From positions 2,641,007-2,705,006 of the forward strand of contig NC_049983.1 in NCBI RefSeq assembly GCF_000003815.2: a stretch of 64,000 nt of DNA, written 5' to 3'. The notes beneath the pieces are model-generated. The model had not been told where the DNA came from and made no database searches. It worked only from the letters and a program-made list of their open reading frames with translations. Both the position numbers and the translations under genes were made by a program. Shown here piece by piece: positions 26,701-41,700 of the stretch. Positions within the stretch are counted from its first letter, which is position 1; the number at the start of each line of letters is the position of its first letter. This DNA is from Branchiostoma floridae (Eukaryota > Chordata > Leptocardii > Amphioxiformes > Branchiostomatidae).

Positions 26701-29700
26701 TTTGGGCATCTCAACATTGCCGATAACATCTCATTTGATGTCCTACAGGCTTATAATGGAGCCGGGATGATGACTATGGCGACATCCTGGGCCGTGGTTG
26801 TTGAGACGTCCCCACCTGAGGCTGGGAACGTGTACGACGGACCCACCAGCGGCACCGTGAACGACATAGACTATCAAGATGACGTCACCACCATCCATGC
26901 ACACTGGGACGGTTTTTACGACCCCCATTCTGCCATTGTGAGTTACACGTGGAGCGTCGGGGTGTGTGCTGGGTGTAGTGACATTCTTGCTCCACAGAAC
27001 GTTGGGCTTCTTCAAGGTACTACTAACATTTACTTGAAACTCACACTCTTTTTAGTATGTATGTAAGTAAGCCTTTTTGGCGACGCCTCAGGAGTGGTGT
27101 CGCGCAATCTTGCTCCACAAAACATTGGGCTTCAAGATACTCCTAACATTTACTTGAAACTCACATTCATTTTAGTATGGCAGTAAGTGTATCTTTTTCG
27201 GCGACGCCTCAGGAGTGGTGGCTTTTCTTATGAACGTTTTCGTTTCGTTCAACAGCTGTAAGTGTGGACGCCCTTCAGCTGACCCCAGGAGAGACGTACT
27301 ACGTGACGGTGACGGCGTGTAACGCTGCCGACCTCTGTACCACGGTGTCGTCTGACGGAGTTATCCCCGACGACTCCCCGCCTGTGGCTGGGAGAGTCCT
27401 GGATGGGGCCCAGGGAGAGGAAGCCTCATACCAAGCATCCACGTAAGAACGGTCTACAGAATGCCATTTGCATGCGTTCGACATCTGCGTAAAAGTCTAT
27501 CTTTAAAAACGCTGATATATGCATCATCAGAATACCTTTTTATTTTTACCACAGAAGCAGTTTGGCTGCCCACTGGTACGGGTTCAATGACCCCCACTCC
27601 GGGCTGTCCCACTATGAGTGGCGCGCTGGGACCACACCAGGTGGAAGTGACATCGTGGGAGTGACACAGGTTAGTATATACCCCGCATATCACTAGTGCG
27701 TTCAATATTCGTGGTCTCTGTTTTGTATTTTCTAAAACAGTACCTGACCAAGACGCTTTAATGTCTAGATTCCTAAATGATTACATCTATTTGCTGCTGT
27801 GGTCTAAATGTATTTCTGGTGCTCCTATACATGTGTGTGTCGTGTTTCTCAACAGCTCCATCTGACGAATGTAGCTGTAAAGACAGGACTCTCCCTCCCT
27901 GTCAACACCATGATCTACATTACTGTGAAGGCCTACAACCGTGTGGGAATGTCTGTGGAGACGACGTCAAATGGTAAAGATATTAAACCATTTGGTTATT
28001 TCTGAGGATGCCTATGTACACAATTATAATGTTTCATAATGAAACAGTAAATGCAATGTTATCCCATGTTAGCACAGCCATTTCCTAATCCATCTTCAAA
28101 GAAAAATGGCTACATTTAGATAAGATCAATATACAAATTTTAAAGATAACACACAAAAAACGATATTTTGTTCAGGGTTCCGGGTAGACACATCTGCACC
28201 AACAGTGACGACAGCCGTACACTTTGACCACACCCACGGTTCCCTTGTGAGTGGTGCACAAACATGGCGGTCTGCTGTGAAGATAAGATGGCGGTTTGAC
28301 GATAGTGAGAGTCTGGTGGTGGATCAGCACGTGTCACTGTCCAACCATCACGGGGCGGAGGTCGCAAATATTAAGGTGTGGGAAACGTCACAATCCTACC
28401 TTTCAGTTACTAGCATTTGGGACCAAACATTTGGGAACTAGGGAAAGAGTGCTTCGTGGTGCTTCGGTGTTGAGCTCGAAACCTAGAGTCCCGAGTTCGA
28501 TGCTTGCCGTGCCCCCGACGTTGTACCCTTTGGAAACTTTAAGACACTTCGACCTTCTTCACTTCACCCAGGTGTCAAAATGGGTACCTGACTCCGGTCG
28601 GGGAGGTAAAACAAGACATGTACATTTTGTCTGTGCTTTGTATGTGACATTTTTGAATTTGTTATTAACTTAACCCTATTCAGACCGGGCTTTTTTGGTC
28701 ATCCCTGGACCGGGGGGGGGGCTTTTGAGGCCCTCCACTTCTAAGTGCTATAACTATGAAACGACGTGCCGTAGGGCCACCAAATTTTCAGGACATGATT
28801 TCGACATAATATCTGACAAGTATGTGACGTTTGACGTTACGTTGACGTAAGATGACGTAATTATGACGTCATCAATTTGATTACATTGGCCAAACCCATG
28901 AAAAATGGGTATTCTCAGAAAACTTCAAGTTATGCTGCAAAAATGTAACATCAAGTGCAGATAACAGAATAATAATGTTTATTACAACTTGCGTTGCCAA
29001 TAGCAACATCAATGACGTCAATATGACGTCATAAAATGACGTCATGCACATCTAAGATACGAGTTGGGCTCCGCCATATTATATCCACCACCTTGAATTT
29101 TTAAAAATACTTTTTTTGCAACAAATAATCACAAATGGCAATGGAAATAGACTAAATTCATTCATTTAGATGGTTTTTGATGAAAAAATACCAGGTAGTT
29201 ACAAAATTTAAGGGATAATTAGCTTGTTATTCGTGATCTGGCCATTAGGTCCGCCATCTTGGATTTGGGGCTGATGACGTCATCAAATTAGCATAATTTA
29301 TGCACATATAATTATGAAAGATATGCTGAATAATATAAGATTTTATTTATGTAACAAAATCGCAGTAATATATCAAATAAATGTGAAAAATACATAGTTA
29401 GAACCAAAAATAGTGATTTTTGGCAAAACTGCCTGTCAACAAACGGTTGCCATGGCAACACGAAAAAATGGAAAATTTGCCAAACTTCGTAAAATTGTTG
29501 CCAACAATATTTTAGGAAAACTCACCAAATTTGGTGGCTCTAGCGTAAGCCGTTCTGGCGTTATAGGACATCGAAGTTAGCGCGGGCCTCAAAAGCCCCC
29601 CCCCCCGGTCTGAATAGGGTTAAGTGCAGTGCTCGTCCGTCCCAAAGCAATATTGATTATTTTATTTATTTTTATTTTAGTCGCATTCGTTTTTTGAGCA

Positions 29701-32700
29701 TTGGACAAGAAGCTCACAATGAGCTTATGGAGGTCTTCTGCTCTGTATTACATACAATGACAATCAAAAGTAACAAAACTAAGATTATAACGAAACTCAT
29801 CACGTAAGATGACATGAACATAAACATCATTTTGCAACGTAAGAATAACATAAGTAATAACAACAAAAACGGGCTAAAGCGCATACAAGGCTGGCATTAC
29901 CAATCAATTTCGAATCAGATTAAGTGGATCTTCCAGTCATTTTGATAAAATTGAAAGCATAGTCAAAGATGTTATAATTTATCGAGTGTGGGAGGAAAGG
30001 GCTGCCCATGGTGACAAGGGTGCATAAAGTATTGTCAGATGAGTTAAGGGGGTCAGGCGAGAGTAATTCTTCTAGGTTTAAACGATATATAGATATAGAA
30101 TGCAACATATGAATCATTTCGCTATTGTATAGTTCGCAGTGCAACAAGTAGTGCTCAGTTGTCTCGTTTGAATTCCCACATTTACACGTAGGGCTAGTTA
30201 TACAATGGTGTTTGAATAGGTGTGAGTTAAGCTGGCTGAAGTCGAGTCTGAGGCTAGTCAAGCGAACTGCAGGGCGTCCGTGGCCATGGGAGTAGTGGGT
30301 GTGTCTGGGCGGGCTGTCAAAGAAATACTCCAGTTCTCTTTTGAAAAAACTAATAGATGGTGATGTTTTAAAAAGGGGCTTAAACAATGCAGCGTAACGT
30401 TTTGGGGCTGCTTTCGTCCATTCAGATGAGGACGTTAAGCCGGTGGTCTTGTTCATTGGGAGAATTTTCCATGCCTTAGCGTCGGGCGGAAATGATCTGC
30501 ACTTAAAAAAACAGAACGAATCGAACTATAAGCTATTAATCGAGAAAACATTACGTTTCAAGTGAAGCATTACAATGCAAGGTCAACCTGTTTTACTATT
30601 CTGAGTGTACATGAAAAAGTTATGACAGTTTTGTCACTCTTTGAATCACAAATATCATGTAACAATCGTAGCATCATGCATAGTACGCTTTGTCATCGAG
30701 GAACAAGCTGTGGTATCTTCAACAAAAGTTTTTTTTTTTTGTTCTTATAGAAGTTTCTGATTTCGTTTTCAGCTCAACGGCACAGTGTACGAGTACACGT
30801 TCACTGAGCTCGCACTGGATGATGGGAACAACTACGTTGCGAAGGTGATCGGATGTAACAACGCGAGACTCTGCTCACAAACACAGACTGGATCTCTCTT
30901 GGTAGGGACAGTACAACAAATGTACTTTTGTCATCAGTATAATCATGCTAAATTACAGGAACTGGCTGATAGAATAATCCTTCAATCAGTGACTCTTGAA
31001 ACCACGTAAAACTAGTACAACCAATTTTTTATGTCTGGTCTGCTCAGTCCATCTTGATCACGGAATGGTCTAATGTCACGAGATCACAATACTAGGTTCA
31101 AGACTGCGTGCTAAGAGATATGGATGCATCTGACCATTTCTTTGATTTGCCTACAAACAGGTGGACTCCTCGAAGCCGTTGACCGGGCATTTTGCGGTCA
31201 ATACTGACCACGCTGCCAGGCTGACCAGGCACAGGGACAGCTGTATGACGTACGACAACAGTGGAACTCCGACCCTGAAGCTAGCCTGGCTCGGCTTTAG
31301 TGACTACCACTCTGGGATAGACAGACTCATGGTGGCTGTCGGGAGTGGCTTCTACGGAAGGGACAAGACTCTGGTAAGTTCTCCACCAAACAAGCAAGCA
31401 CCAGTAATAGCAATAATCTCCCATCTCCAATTTTTTCATATTCCTGCATCAAAAACTACTCATCAAATATTTTAGCCCCCTTGCCACACAGCATTAAGAT
31501 TGACGACCCTCCATATGCCATTTGCCACAATAATACACCCGATATACCTTCGATAATCGTGCGACGTTGCGAGATCGGTGGACGTTCGCAGGCCTCCGGG
31601 CCACGTTGTGATGATGTTGCTGTACTCCTGGCGATTGTTGGATGGTGCAATCATCTGGCAATCAACAAATTCGGCCGAAAGCTCGTCGACTGTGTAAAAT
31701 GGGTACACGGACGTTTTTATCAGTTTAGACCGAATGGGAATTTACCCATGAAATCATGTTGTACATATATACAATCATGTTGTACATATATACAATTATG
31801 TTGTACATATATACAATCTTCCCACAGAATGGTGCACCCCAGGTTTTGGCTCATGGCAGTCAAGTCGGTGACCAGGAGAATGACGAAGGTTACGTCTACA
31901 CAGGGAGTGTGCAACTGTCAAGTTCAGTGTCTGACTACAGCACGCTGTACATCTCTCTATGGGCCATCAACGGGGTAATATTGTTGATATTTTTTTTGTA
32001 TCTAAATTTTATTTAACAGTAATTGAATTGTTATGAAAAAATCTTACATAGTTGCGATGTTGTCATTTAAGTTACTTTCAACGTATGTTTAAGGTAATAT
32101 ATATTTCCTCACAGGCTGGTTTGGCAAGACGTGGTCTAGAATATATATCAGGCATTCAAGGTCCGCAATCTCTGCTTGAGCATACTGAGGCTTCCGACTT
32201 GTTCTACCGATTGCGGCGATTTGTGCTAAAGTCTGGAAGCATAAGGGATTAAGGTATACTGTAAGCCTATAGCTACTTGCAAAATCCTAAATGTTGCTTT
32301 CCTTACAGGCTGGGTTGGCGAGTACCGTGCTGCACTCAGCTTTCCAGGCGGTTCCTTCCTCTGGTTCCACCGGGAGTTTGACGCTAGTCCGCCGCTGTGA
32401 CGCTCACTCCTGCTACGGACACTGCATCTGTGCACCCTTCAACCAGAACTGTGCCCGGCCCACTGACAACACCTGCACACAACTGGACAGCTGTGAGTGC
32501 ACAAACTCTATTCTTTTGACCGTATTTCGGTACACCATGTGTGTATCAACAGTTACTATCAATGAATGAATTCTTTTAATTCTATTTCAGCCGATTCAAG
32601 CTACTCCAGAATCGAAGTTTACGACAAAACTGACTACAGTCTCCTGACCAATGGGGACACGTCTGACGCCGCCTACACCTACTCCACATGCGCACTAGCA

Positions 32701-35700
32701 GCCAACTGGAGGGAGGCTACAATAGGGTCTACCGGGAGACCCTACAGATACGAGTGGAGCGCTGGAATCAGTGTTAGTACAGACATTTACGAGACACTTA
32801 AGAATTACAATTATTTGAAGAATATCTGGTTTTGTTGTACTTTGTGATCAGTGATTGATGCCTTGACAATATTATATTTTTATGCATATTTTTACAACAT
32901 TGTTTAGGGACAAACTGTGGGCTCAGGGCTGTTTGATCTTGTCTACGACCGTGTCTGGTACGACGTAGGTCTGGAGACCAGCGCTGTTCTCACCCTTCCT
33001 GTCGGTAGTAAGTTTGTAATAGATTAGTCCTAAATACCCCTCGTTTGCCACTTTAACTTTATCGGTCATGTGTGCAGCTACTGGGAATAAGACAGTATTT
33101 GCCACAAATGCGATGATGATACTTGCTTTCCCAAAACAGGCCTAGATATGGGAGTTCCTCCTCTTTTTTAATTCATTTCTATGGCTTTACGTTATTCTAT
33201 TACTATTTCTTGAAGCTTCACTGGAGGTTGGTGTGAGCTATGTGTTCTACGTGAGGGCCTGGTACACAGACAACATCTACAGAGAGTTTCAGTCCAACAA
33301 TCTGAGAGCTGATCAAACACCGCCGAAAAGGTCAAGTTCAAGAAAGGTCAGTGTATCAACTCTTATGTAGGAAAATCGAACTTACAATTATAAGGCTGAT
33401 TGTGAAGTTAGATTTTCGTGAAATGTGCAAGACTTGAAGTGTAATTGTAACCGTGATATCTGTCGTTCGGTTTTGTTGTAGATCAAAGACCTGACGTCCA
33501 CCTCAGAACAACATGACGTGGAGTACATGGCCGAGACAGACAGCCTGAGCGTCAGCTGGGAGTATGTTTTCCTCGATGCCATCAATAGTGGGAACGACTA
33601 TCATTTGGAGCACTTTGAGTTGTCCCTGGGCACCTACCCTGGAGGTGAGTCTTTGGATGTTACCTGTAATGAAAATTCATATTGCTTATGTTTCTTTTCA
33701 GATTTGAGACGTTCCCTCCTCATGAGAAAAAAAACTTCATTCTTCTTCAAACTATAGGTGAAGACGTGAAGAGATTTGCCGACAACGTTGTCTCAGGGAC
33801 CGCCACGTCCCACACCTTCACGGGCCTGTCTCTGCAGTCAGGCAAGACGTACTACACCTCGGTACGGGCGTACAACCATGCCGGTCTCCACAGCACCTTC
33901 CACAGCGATGGTGTCATGGTGGATACTGTCGCACCCACGGCAGGAGTGGTCTTTGATGGGCAAGGTGCGAAAATGTCTTTACGTCTTACTGAAATGTCCA
34001 AATATTGTGGGGAAAACATCTTTTTGTAAGATATTCAAGTCTTTGCATACATCTAGCATTTAATGGTGTGGCAGTCTCTCCGCTGGGGACGATAACGTCA
34101 CAGCTAGTCGCCGCTAGGTGGCATTGCAGAGAGAAGAATGTGCTTCTAAACGTTACTAAGCTTGTATCGCCCCTCTGGCTCGTACAGTCTTTGTAATCCA
34201 TCGAGCTCAAGTGTGCCTGTTGTCCTCCCTGTCTATTATGTATAATCCCAATGACTTTCACTTGCTTCCTACAATAGCTACAGATTTGCCGCTGTGTTTA
34301 AAACCTTAGTATCATCAATACTTGAAAATATTTCGTTGTTCCCAGATGTCAGGGACATGGCGTACACTTCGGACGCAACTGTTGTGTCAGCGTCGTGGCA
34401 CGGGTTCAACGACCTGGACTCAGGCATAGACAAACATTTCTGGTGCATTGGAGAAACCAACAGCCAATCAGAGTGCAACATCATGGGCTGGACAGACACC
34501 GGGCTCATGCAAGAGGGGACCGTTACTCTAGGACACAGCCTGACCAATGGTAAGAAACGTCCATCTATGTTAATCCTTTAGCACTTGGCCTATATCTTTT
34601 TTTCTGTTTGAGTCTTTATTTTGAGTCTATTGGGCACCTATATATGAGTCAAATTCTATTTCATGTTTGATTTGTGGTGACAACTTGAACTCCATCTGTA
34701 CCAAAAATAACCCAATATTCCAGCTAGCTAGATTGACGTTTAAAGACATGCAATATAAGTTTATAAAATCCTGAGTCGCAATGCCAATGACCTTGTGCCG
34801 AATTTGGTAATTGCCAAAATGTCACCGAATCTCTACATTGTCAGCTTTTTGGGTGTTTTTAAGCGGAAAATCTACCCCTTCAGCTGTTCGGGGGCTCAGT
34901 AAACAGCGAACATTAGCTGATCCCAAAACATTAGGCAGTGATCGAGATGAGTACATTGTTACTACTGCCGGCCGAAAATGTCCTTATACCACTGTCAAAT
35001 TATCCACGATCTTCGGGCCTATCGATGGAAGATCGACCATATTTAAGATCGACAGAGGGTTGCGCGTATTTTTCACCTGAAAACTGTCCTTGTCACATAT
35101 AAGCCATACTTTGTACCTTGTAAAATTGTTGTGCAATAAAGCTATTATTATACGCGAGGCTCGGGCGATTGCCGCAGAATCGTCGTCCAATCGATATCGT
35201 TAGTTATAAGAAGCTCGTCGACTTGTTGAACGAGTTATGTTTCTAAAATGTGACGCCGGATTTATGAAAGACCGATGGAGGCATTTTTTTTCATCATTTG
35301 TCGGTGCCCGACTATACTTGGTCATAAAGGAACATTACATATATGCGTTTCCACCATGTAATAAGGTCTTTTATTCTATCAGGACAACGTTACTACACAA
35401 AGGTGAAGGGTCAGGACGCTGCAGGGCACCAGTCACCAGTCGCAGTGTCTGATGGGTTCCTTGTGGACACCTCCCCACCCATACCAGAGGCCAACCTACA
35501 GATAGGGGACAACCTGCTCATCAATCCCTCATTTGAAGATGCAGTTGATGGTGGAGAAGGTTTGTATTCACATTGCAGTTTAAAATGAATAATGACAGAA
35601 GTTACGCTTAGATGAAAGCCTAGAAATATTGAACGTAGGAACAAGAAAACGGCCTTTGGGTGATGATTTCGTGTCATTTGGTAGTTAACGTTTTTTAGTG

Positions 35701-38700
35701 CTGGGCATATGATAGACATTTTGCATATATCTATAGCTGGATCTTATAACGTGATTAGGACGCTGGTTGACGCGCTACTTGTTCCTTAAAGGTTGGATAC
35801 TGGAAGGCGACTCTGTGGTACGGCAGATCTCCTCCTTACCTACTGATGACTTCCAGACGAAGCACGGACGTTCTCATCTCCTTCTTCATGGCAGCATGTC
35901 TCAGACTTTCACCACTGTGGCAGGTATGTCATACCATTCATACTGATTGGTTGGTCATTTTTAAATCAACCAATCAGCAGTTACAGATGATACATAATGG
36001 AAAAGACCAACATGCACGTAAGTAAGTTGATTAGCCGGATCGATCAAACTGAAGGTGTGAATAACTACTAGTAGTTAGAGCAGTAGGCTATGCAGCGTAC
36101 TTGCATTGGATTTCTGCAATTCATATTTGTTTGCTATTTATACAGCTCATCATGGTCATATTCACATGTAGGCAAGTCTTTATAATGTGTTTGTTCTGAT
36201 ATCAGATCAAGAATACAGGATCTCCTTCTTTGTAAACCATGACGCGACGACGGACGTTCCCCGCCTGACCCAGGAGGGTTTGCTGACAGCGCCAGGTCTT
36301 CATCAGGTCTTCAAACTGCGGAACAGACAGGTGTCAACTGTCGACACCACCTCTACAGAGCAGTGGGACACTTGGCAAAAACAGATCTACTACTTCACTG
36401 CTGTCGGCACTAGTTCAAGTGTTACCGTCCAATCTGTGGGGACGAAGACAGGGATTTCTCTGGATAACTTTAAGGTAGGTCATCATCATCTTATATTGCC
36501 GCTCAACTGACGGTCTGCAATGTAAGCTTCTCGTAGGTCGATGTCGGAACAGGCTGGGACAAGTTCACCGTTCTGTAGAAGGTTTGGTGGCGTTTGAAGC
36601 TTACACACATACCTGTGGCGTTATCTTATTTAGAAAAGCGTGAAGGTTGATTTATCTATTTATTGATTGATTGATTGATTGATCTCCAGGAGTTGATTTC
36701 CAAGGGGCTCACCATATGAATAGCAAAACAAAACGTGTTACATTCAGTAAGATAATCAGAGGACAGCAAACAATATATAAGGTATCCTATATGTGTCATA
36801 ATAAGAATTCCTTGTATCAAAACCACAAACACACACAGGNNNNNNNNNNNNNNNNNNNNNNNNNNNNNNNNNNNNNNNNNNNNNNNNNNNNNNNNNNNNN
36901 NNNNNNNNNNNNNNNNNNNNNNNNNNNNNNNNNNNNNNNGGATCCAGAGTCTCCTATTGTGGACTACTCCTGGGCAATTGGAACTACTAGAGGTAGGATT
37001 AAAACACACAAGCTTTGAAGAAACTATTTTTTTGAATTAGTGCCGTACTTATATGACTGGTTTATTTCGAAATTCAACATTCAACTGACACTGACATGGC
37101 AGCCACACGGCTGAATTGCGACACGTAGTTACAATACGCTACAAATAAAGTGATTAAAAAACGATTCAGCTCAGTTCATCCTCATTGCAATAACACAGTT
37201 CTTAAAGAATCGTTGCAGAAGGACAAATTAAAATAGTATCTGGATAAAACATTTGAAATAGTATTTGTTTAACATAGTGATATCACTATATCGCAGAGTG
37301 AACAAATATTTAAAATACACAATGCCTTACTATCTGATAAAAAACATAAGTACACAGGTGGTAATCACTTGTTCAAAAGGCGGACTATATTAGGGTGTAG
37401 CGCTGTTTCGATAGAGTTCAGTGCTACAGCGAGTAGTATTCAGTTTACTTTTAACGGCTTGTTTGCAAAGTCAATTTTTTACAACATTACTAGATAACAT
37501 GTGGTATCTGTTTGTATGTACGTTACTGAGACACATTGTTAAATTTTTCAAGGTGGAACCCAGCTGCAAGGGTTTGTGCCCCTCGGAATTCAGGAGAGTG
37601 CTCGGAACAGCAATTTGTTCTTACAACACGGTTCCTACGTATACGTCACTGTGGTGGCCACCAATGCTGCAGGACTGTCGGCAGGTAAAGTCTTTACCTT
37701 AAAGTTTGTTTCCTGACGAAATTGTAAGGTTCAGATCACATTTATTTCTTGTTATCGCATTATTGGAACACACGGTATACAGTACGGCAAAAGTCAAACC
37801 ACTAGCACGTCCAGGAAACAAATATAAAAGAAATGGAGGTTCAGCTGCAGTATCAAGGTCAACTTGGAGGTTTGTAATTAAAATTATATCAAATATATCA
37901 CATATCAAATATTATTACAATACATTCAGAGCCCTAACATAAAGGTATGCTGACCACAAAAAAATCCGGCACACGAGCATACCCACAACCACAGAGACAA
38001 TCATCATCATCATTAATCATCCTCTATGAGGTGCAGCAAGTAAAGCTTGTCTTCCAGAACAGTCTGTCTTTCATCGCGGTGAGAAGTTCCAGGCCATCCA
38101 GACCAGTTTCTGACTCAATAAGTTTCTTCAAAGTTAGCCTTGGGTGACCAACATGTTTCTTACATAAATCAGGTGTCCAGAACAAGAGTTTTCCGGCTGG
38201 CTCCGGGGCCACATGGCCGACAAGGAGTAGTCGCCGTTGTTTAATATATATATATATATATATATATATTTCATGGAGGTAATGAACACTGTATCATATT
38301 CCTTTCAGTGCTTTACTCCGACCCAGCGCTGGTGGACCTGACTCCACCGGTCATAGGAACGGTTCTGGACGGGTCTGAGCAGGATTCAGTCGACCTTGAG
38401 TACCAGAACAGTGACGTCATCTGTGCCCGCTGGCCTGATGTCGCCGACGACGAGAGCGGCATCAACTACTGTGAATGGGCTTTAGGTGCGTTACGTTTAG
38501 GTACAGAATTCTGACACAAAAATATAGTAATGGCATTAATGTCAAAACTGGCTAGCCAACCGCCTGGCATAGCTAACTACCACAACATTAAAACAGTCCA
38601 TGCAATCTCACATAGTTAAAATCCTCATGTCTGGATCCATTTTCGTCAGTCCTTTGAATTCGTTGTTGAGACCAAGTTTGACTGTACATTGTATCTTCAA

Positions 38701-41700
38701 TGCGCAAATGAATATAACATTTGTAAAGATGCTTGGTGTGGTGCTTGATTTCTGATGAATTCAGAAGTAGAACATGACGTGATGCTTTGTTTCTGATGAC
38801 TTCTGTTGCTTTGCTCACTCGGTAGTTTATTTAGTGGTTATAGAACCATGGCTTTTGACACCATATACACTACAGGGTGGGTCAGTAAATCCTGTTGTGC
38901 CAATGTTGCAAACGTACCGTGCCTTGGATTGTAAACTCAGGTACATCCTCACACCTGGCCAACCTGATGAGGTTCACCACAAGCTACATCGCGGAAGACG
39001 GAAAGTCAGCCTGTATTGACTCGTCTGGGTTCATCGCACATGGAGCCAAGGTCTACGTCATCGTGCGTTGTCATAACAACGCCGGACAGGTGGGTGATGG
39101 AATATATTTCTCAAGGCAACCGGTACGCGTTGCAATGGTGAACGTTTGAGGTACAAATGTATGGCCATGAAGGTTGAAAACATACTCTATTTAGAGTATG
39201 GCCATGAATGTTGAAAACATACTCTATTTAGAGTATGGACATGGAGGTTGAAAACACCCCATTGACAATGGTTTAGCGAGTGACAGTAGTGGTATGTCTT
39301 ATACCAAAAGGCATAAGAAACGAATCCGGAGATGGACGCCTAACCGAATCTAATGGTAACCATTTCCACACGTCAAAAAGGGGAGTTAGTAGGCAACATT
39401 TTACTAAAGGACACAGCATTAAGACCAGAAGTTTGATTTGATACGTAAAGATTCCTAACTAGGAGACAACCTTGTCGCCTCTTTATTCTACAGTCTGCCA
39501 CAGCCAGCTCAGACGGAGTGGTCCTGACCTCTGTGCCCCCTAGTATTGAGCACGCCTATGTCACGGTTGTGATCGAGCCCGTGACTCAGTACGCACCCAG
39601 GAACCACTACCAGTACTCCCCGGACAAACTGCACATCGCCTGGGGAGGGTTTGTGGACCCGTCCGGTATCCAATACTACGAGGTAAAGTTCTGCTTCAGA
39701 CGTATAATAATAATAATATCTGCTGTATTTGCAGTCTCCATGTACCCAATATTTGGGTAATGAGGCTGATTAACGTGGTTGAGGCGCTTCCTCGAGCACG
39801 CGACCCCCATTTTACGTATTTTCCGAAAGACAAATTCGTGAATCCTTGGTCGGGCTACAGTATCCGGTCTTCCGTGGTGGTCTCCCATCCAAGTACGTCC
39901 GAGATCGAGAGGATCGGGTGTATCATCGCACCACACGGCATATACATTTACTATTTACAGGAGATAAACCATGACATAAAGCTTATTAAAACGTATCATT
40001 TTCAATGAAGAAGTGTTATAGTAAGTGTCAGAATTTCTCTGAATACCAACTGTGTACTGTGACGTCTCACCTTCGCCCACGACATTTCTTTCATTTAAAT
40101 ATCTCGATAGAAACAGTAACCCTTCACCATGATACTTTATTTTGATCTGCATGTATTCAAACAAAACGACAAAAGTACAACAACAGGTAGTGCGCGTAGT
40201 CCAGTGGTTAGCGTCCTTGCCTCTGGAACTAGAAGCCGTTCGATCCCGGCTATGTCGCTCACCCGACATGCACGCTACCGGAAAGGGTTGCAGTCCTTAG
40301 GACGGGACGTTACCTTAAGCCGTGGTCCAATGTTCATTGTGCTTGTTTAAAAGAGCTAGGGGAATTTCCCTGGTACAATGAACCTGTGAATACTGTACAT
40401 AGCGTCTGTCCTCTCTGTCACGAACAGCGGAATACTAGCTCTTCAGTGAGATAAAACTGGTTCGAGATCACTTTCACTTTTACAAAAGTACAATAAATTT
40501 CCTAAGGTCTAAACTATACGTACAGTTAAGTAAACAGACATATGTGGATATCTTAAGGTATGAATAGATTGACATATAGGAACTTATGCTTTGCGAGCTA
40601 AGGCTGTTCTATTTTGTAAATAACAATGCTATTAGAATACACCTCTATTTCGTCATCTTTGGAACTGTTTTTTTTTACTTAATGGTGTCCACGTAACAAG
40701 ACCTGAAGGCCACTCAAGGTTACGGGTTACATAGTAACTCTAACAGCATCTCTTCTCCCTAGGTCAGAAACATCATGATTGAGACAAGCCCATTGCTCAC
40801 TATGAGCGAGGAACAGCTAACCCAATAGGCGAAGCATGGGTTACAAGGGCTGCACGGGAGATTCCCTACTCCATTTTGGCCGGAATGGTTTGAACCACTC
40901 ACACCGCACCATCGCACATGTGGCGGGTTCTTTGATTGTTGCTCCCCCCAAACACGGGACCTCCATTTAACGTCCTAGCCGAGCGACGGCCCTAGCCAAA
41001 GATAGCCTCATTTTCACCTGAGTAAAGTGGGAAAGTCGTGTAAAGTGCCTTCCCCAAGGGCACAAGATCGGTAACACGGCAGCCGGATCTGAACTCGAGA
41101 CCTCTCGGTCCTGAGCCCAACACGCTGCCGCTGCGCTAAGCGGTCCCACGTAGTTTACTATTTATCATCATAATCCTCGTATCATCTCTTTAGTACATGG
41201 TCGAGGGTCCAGACTTCACCTCAGCATGGCAGGAGGTGTCCTGGACAGGAGAGCACACGGCGACCCTAACTGACCTGCAGCTCGTTCCCGGGGCCACCTA
41301 CATCGTCAGTGTCCGGTCTGTGAACTTCCTGGGGATGCAGAGTGACTCTGTCTCCACGGAGGTCAACATCGCACTGCAGGGGAGGCCTTCTGCCAACCGT
41401 AGGTTTAATTTTATCATCGCATAAAGATTATACTTTCTGGTTATTAAAGGAAAATATGTAGAGGACGTCAAGAGCGTCGATACCAACTTCTATGGTAGAA
41501 AGTAGGATTTGGCGTTAGGAAACTTAGTCATTTTTCAATCACACAGAGCACAAATCGTATCATAACATCGAACTTGAATGGGGACTGATTTTATGACAAG
41601 AGGCCATTCGTCTGCTATGTTTTGCCACCGGAGACCTATCGCGTCATCACTAGCAATGTTTCCTCTCTTTTGCGTGGAAAAAGTTCTGAAAATCATATCG

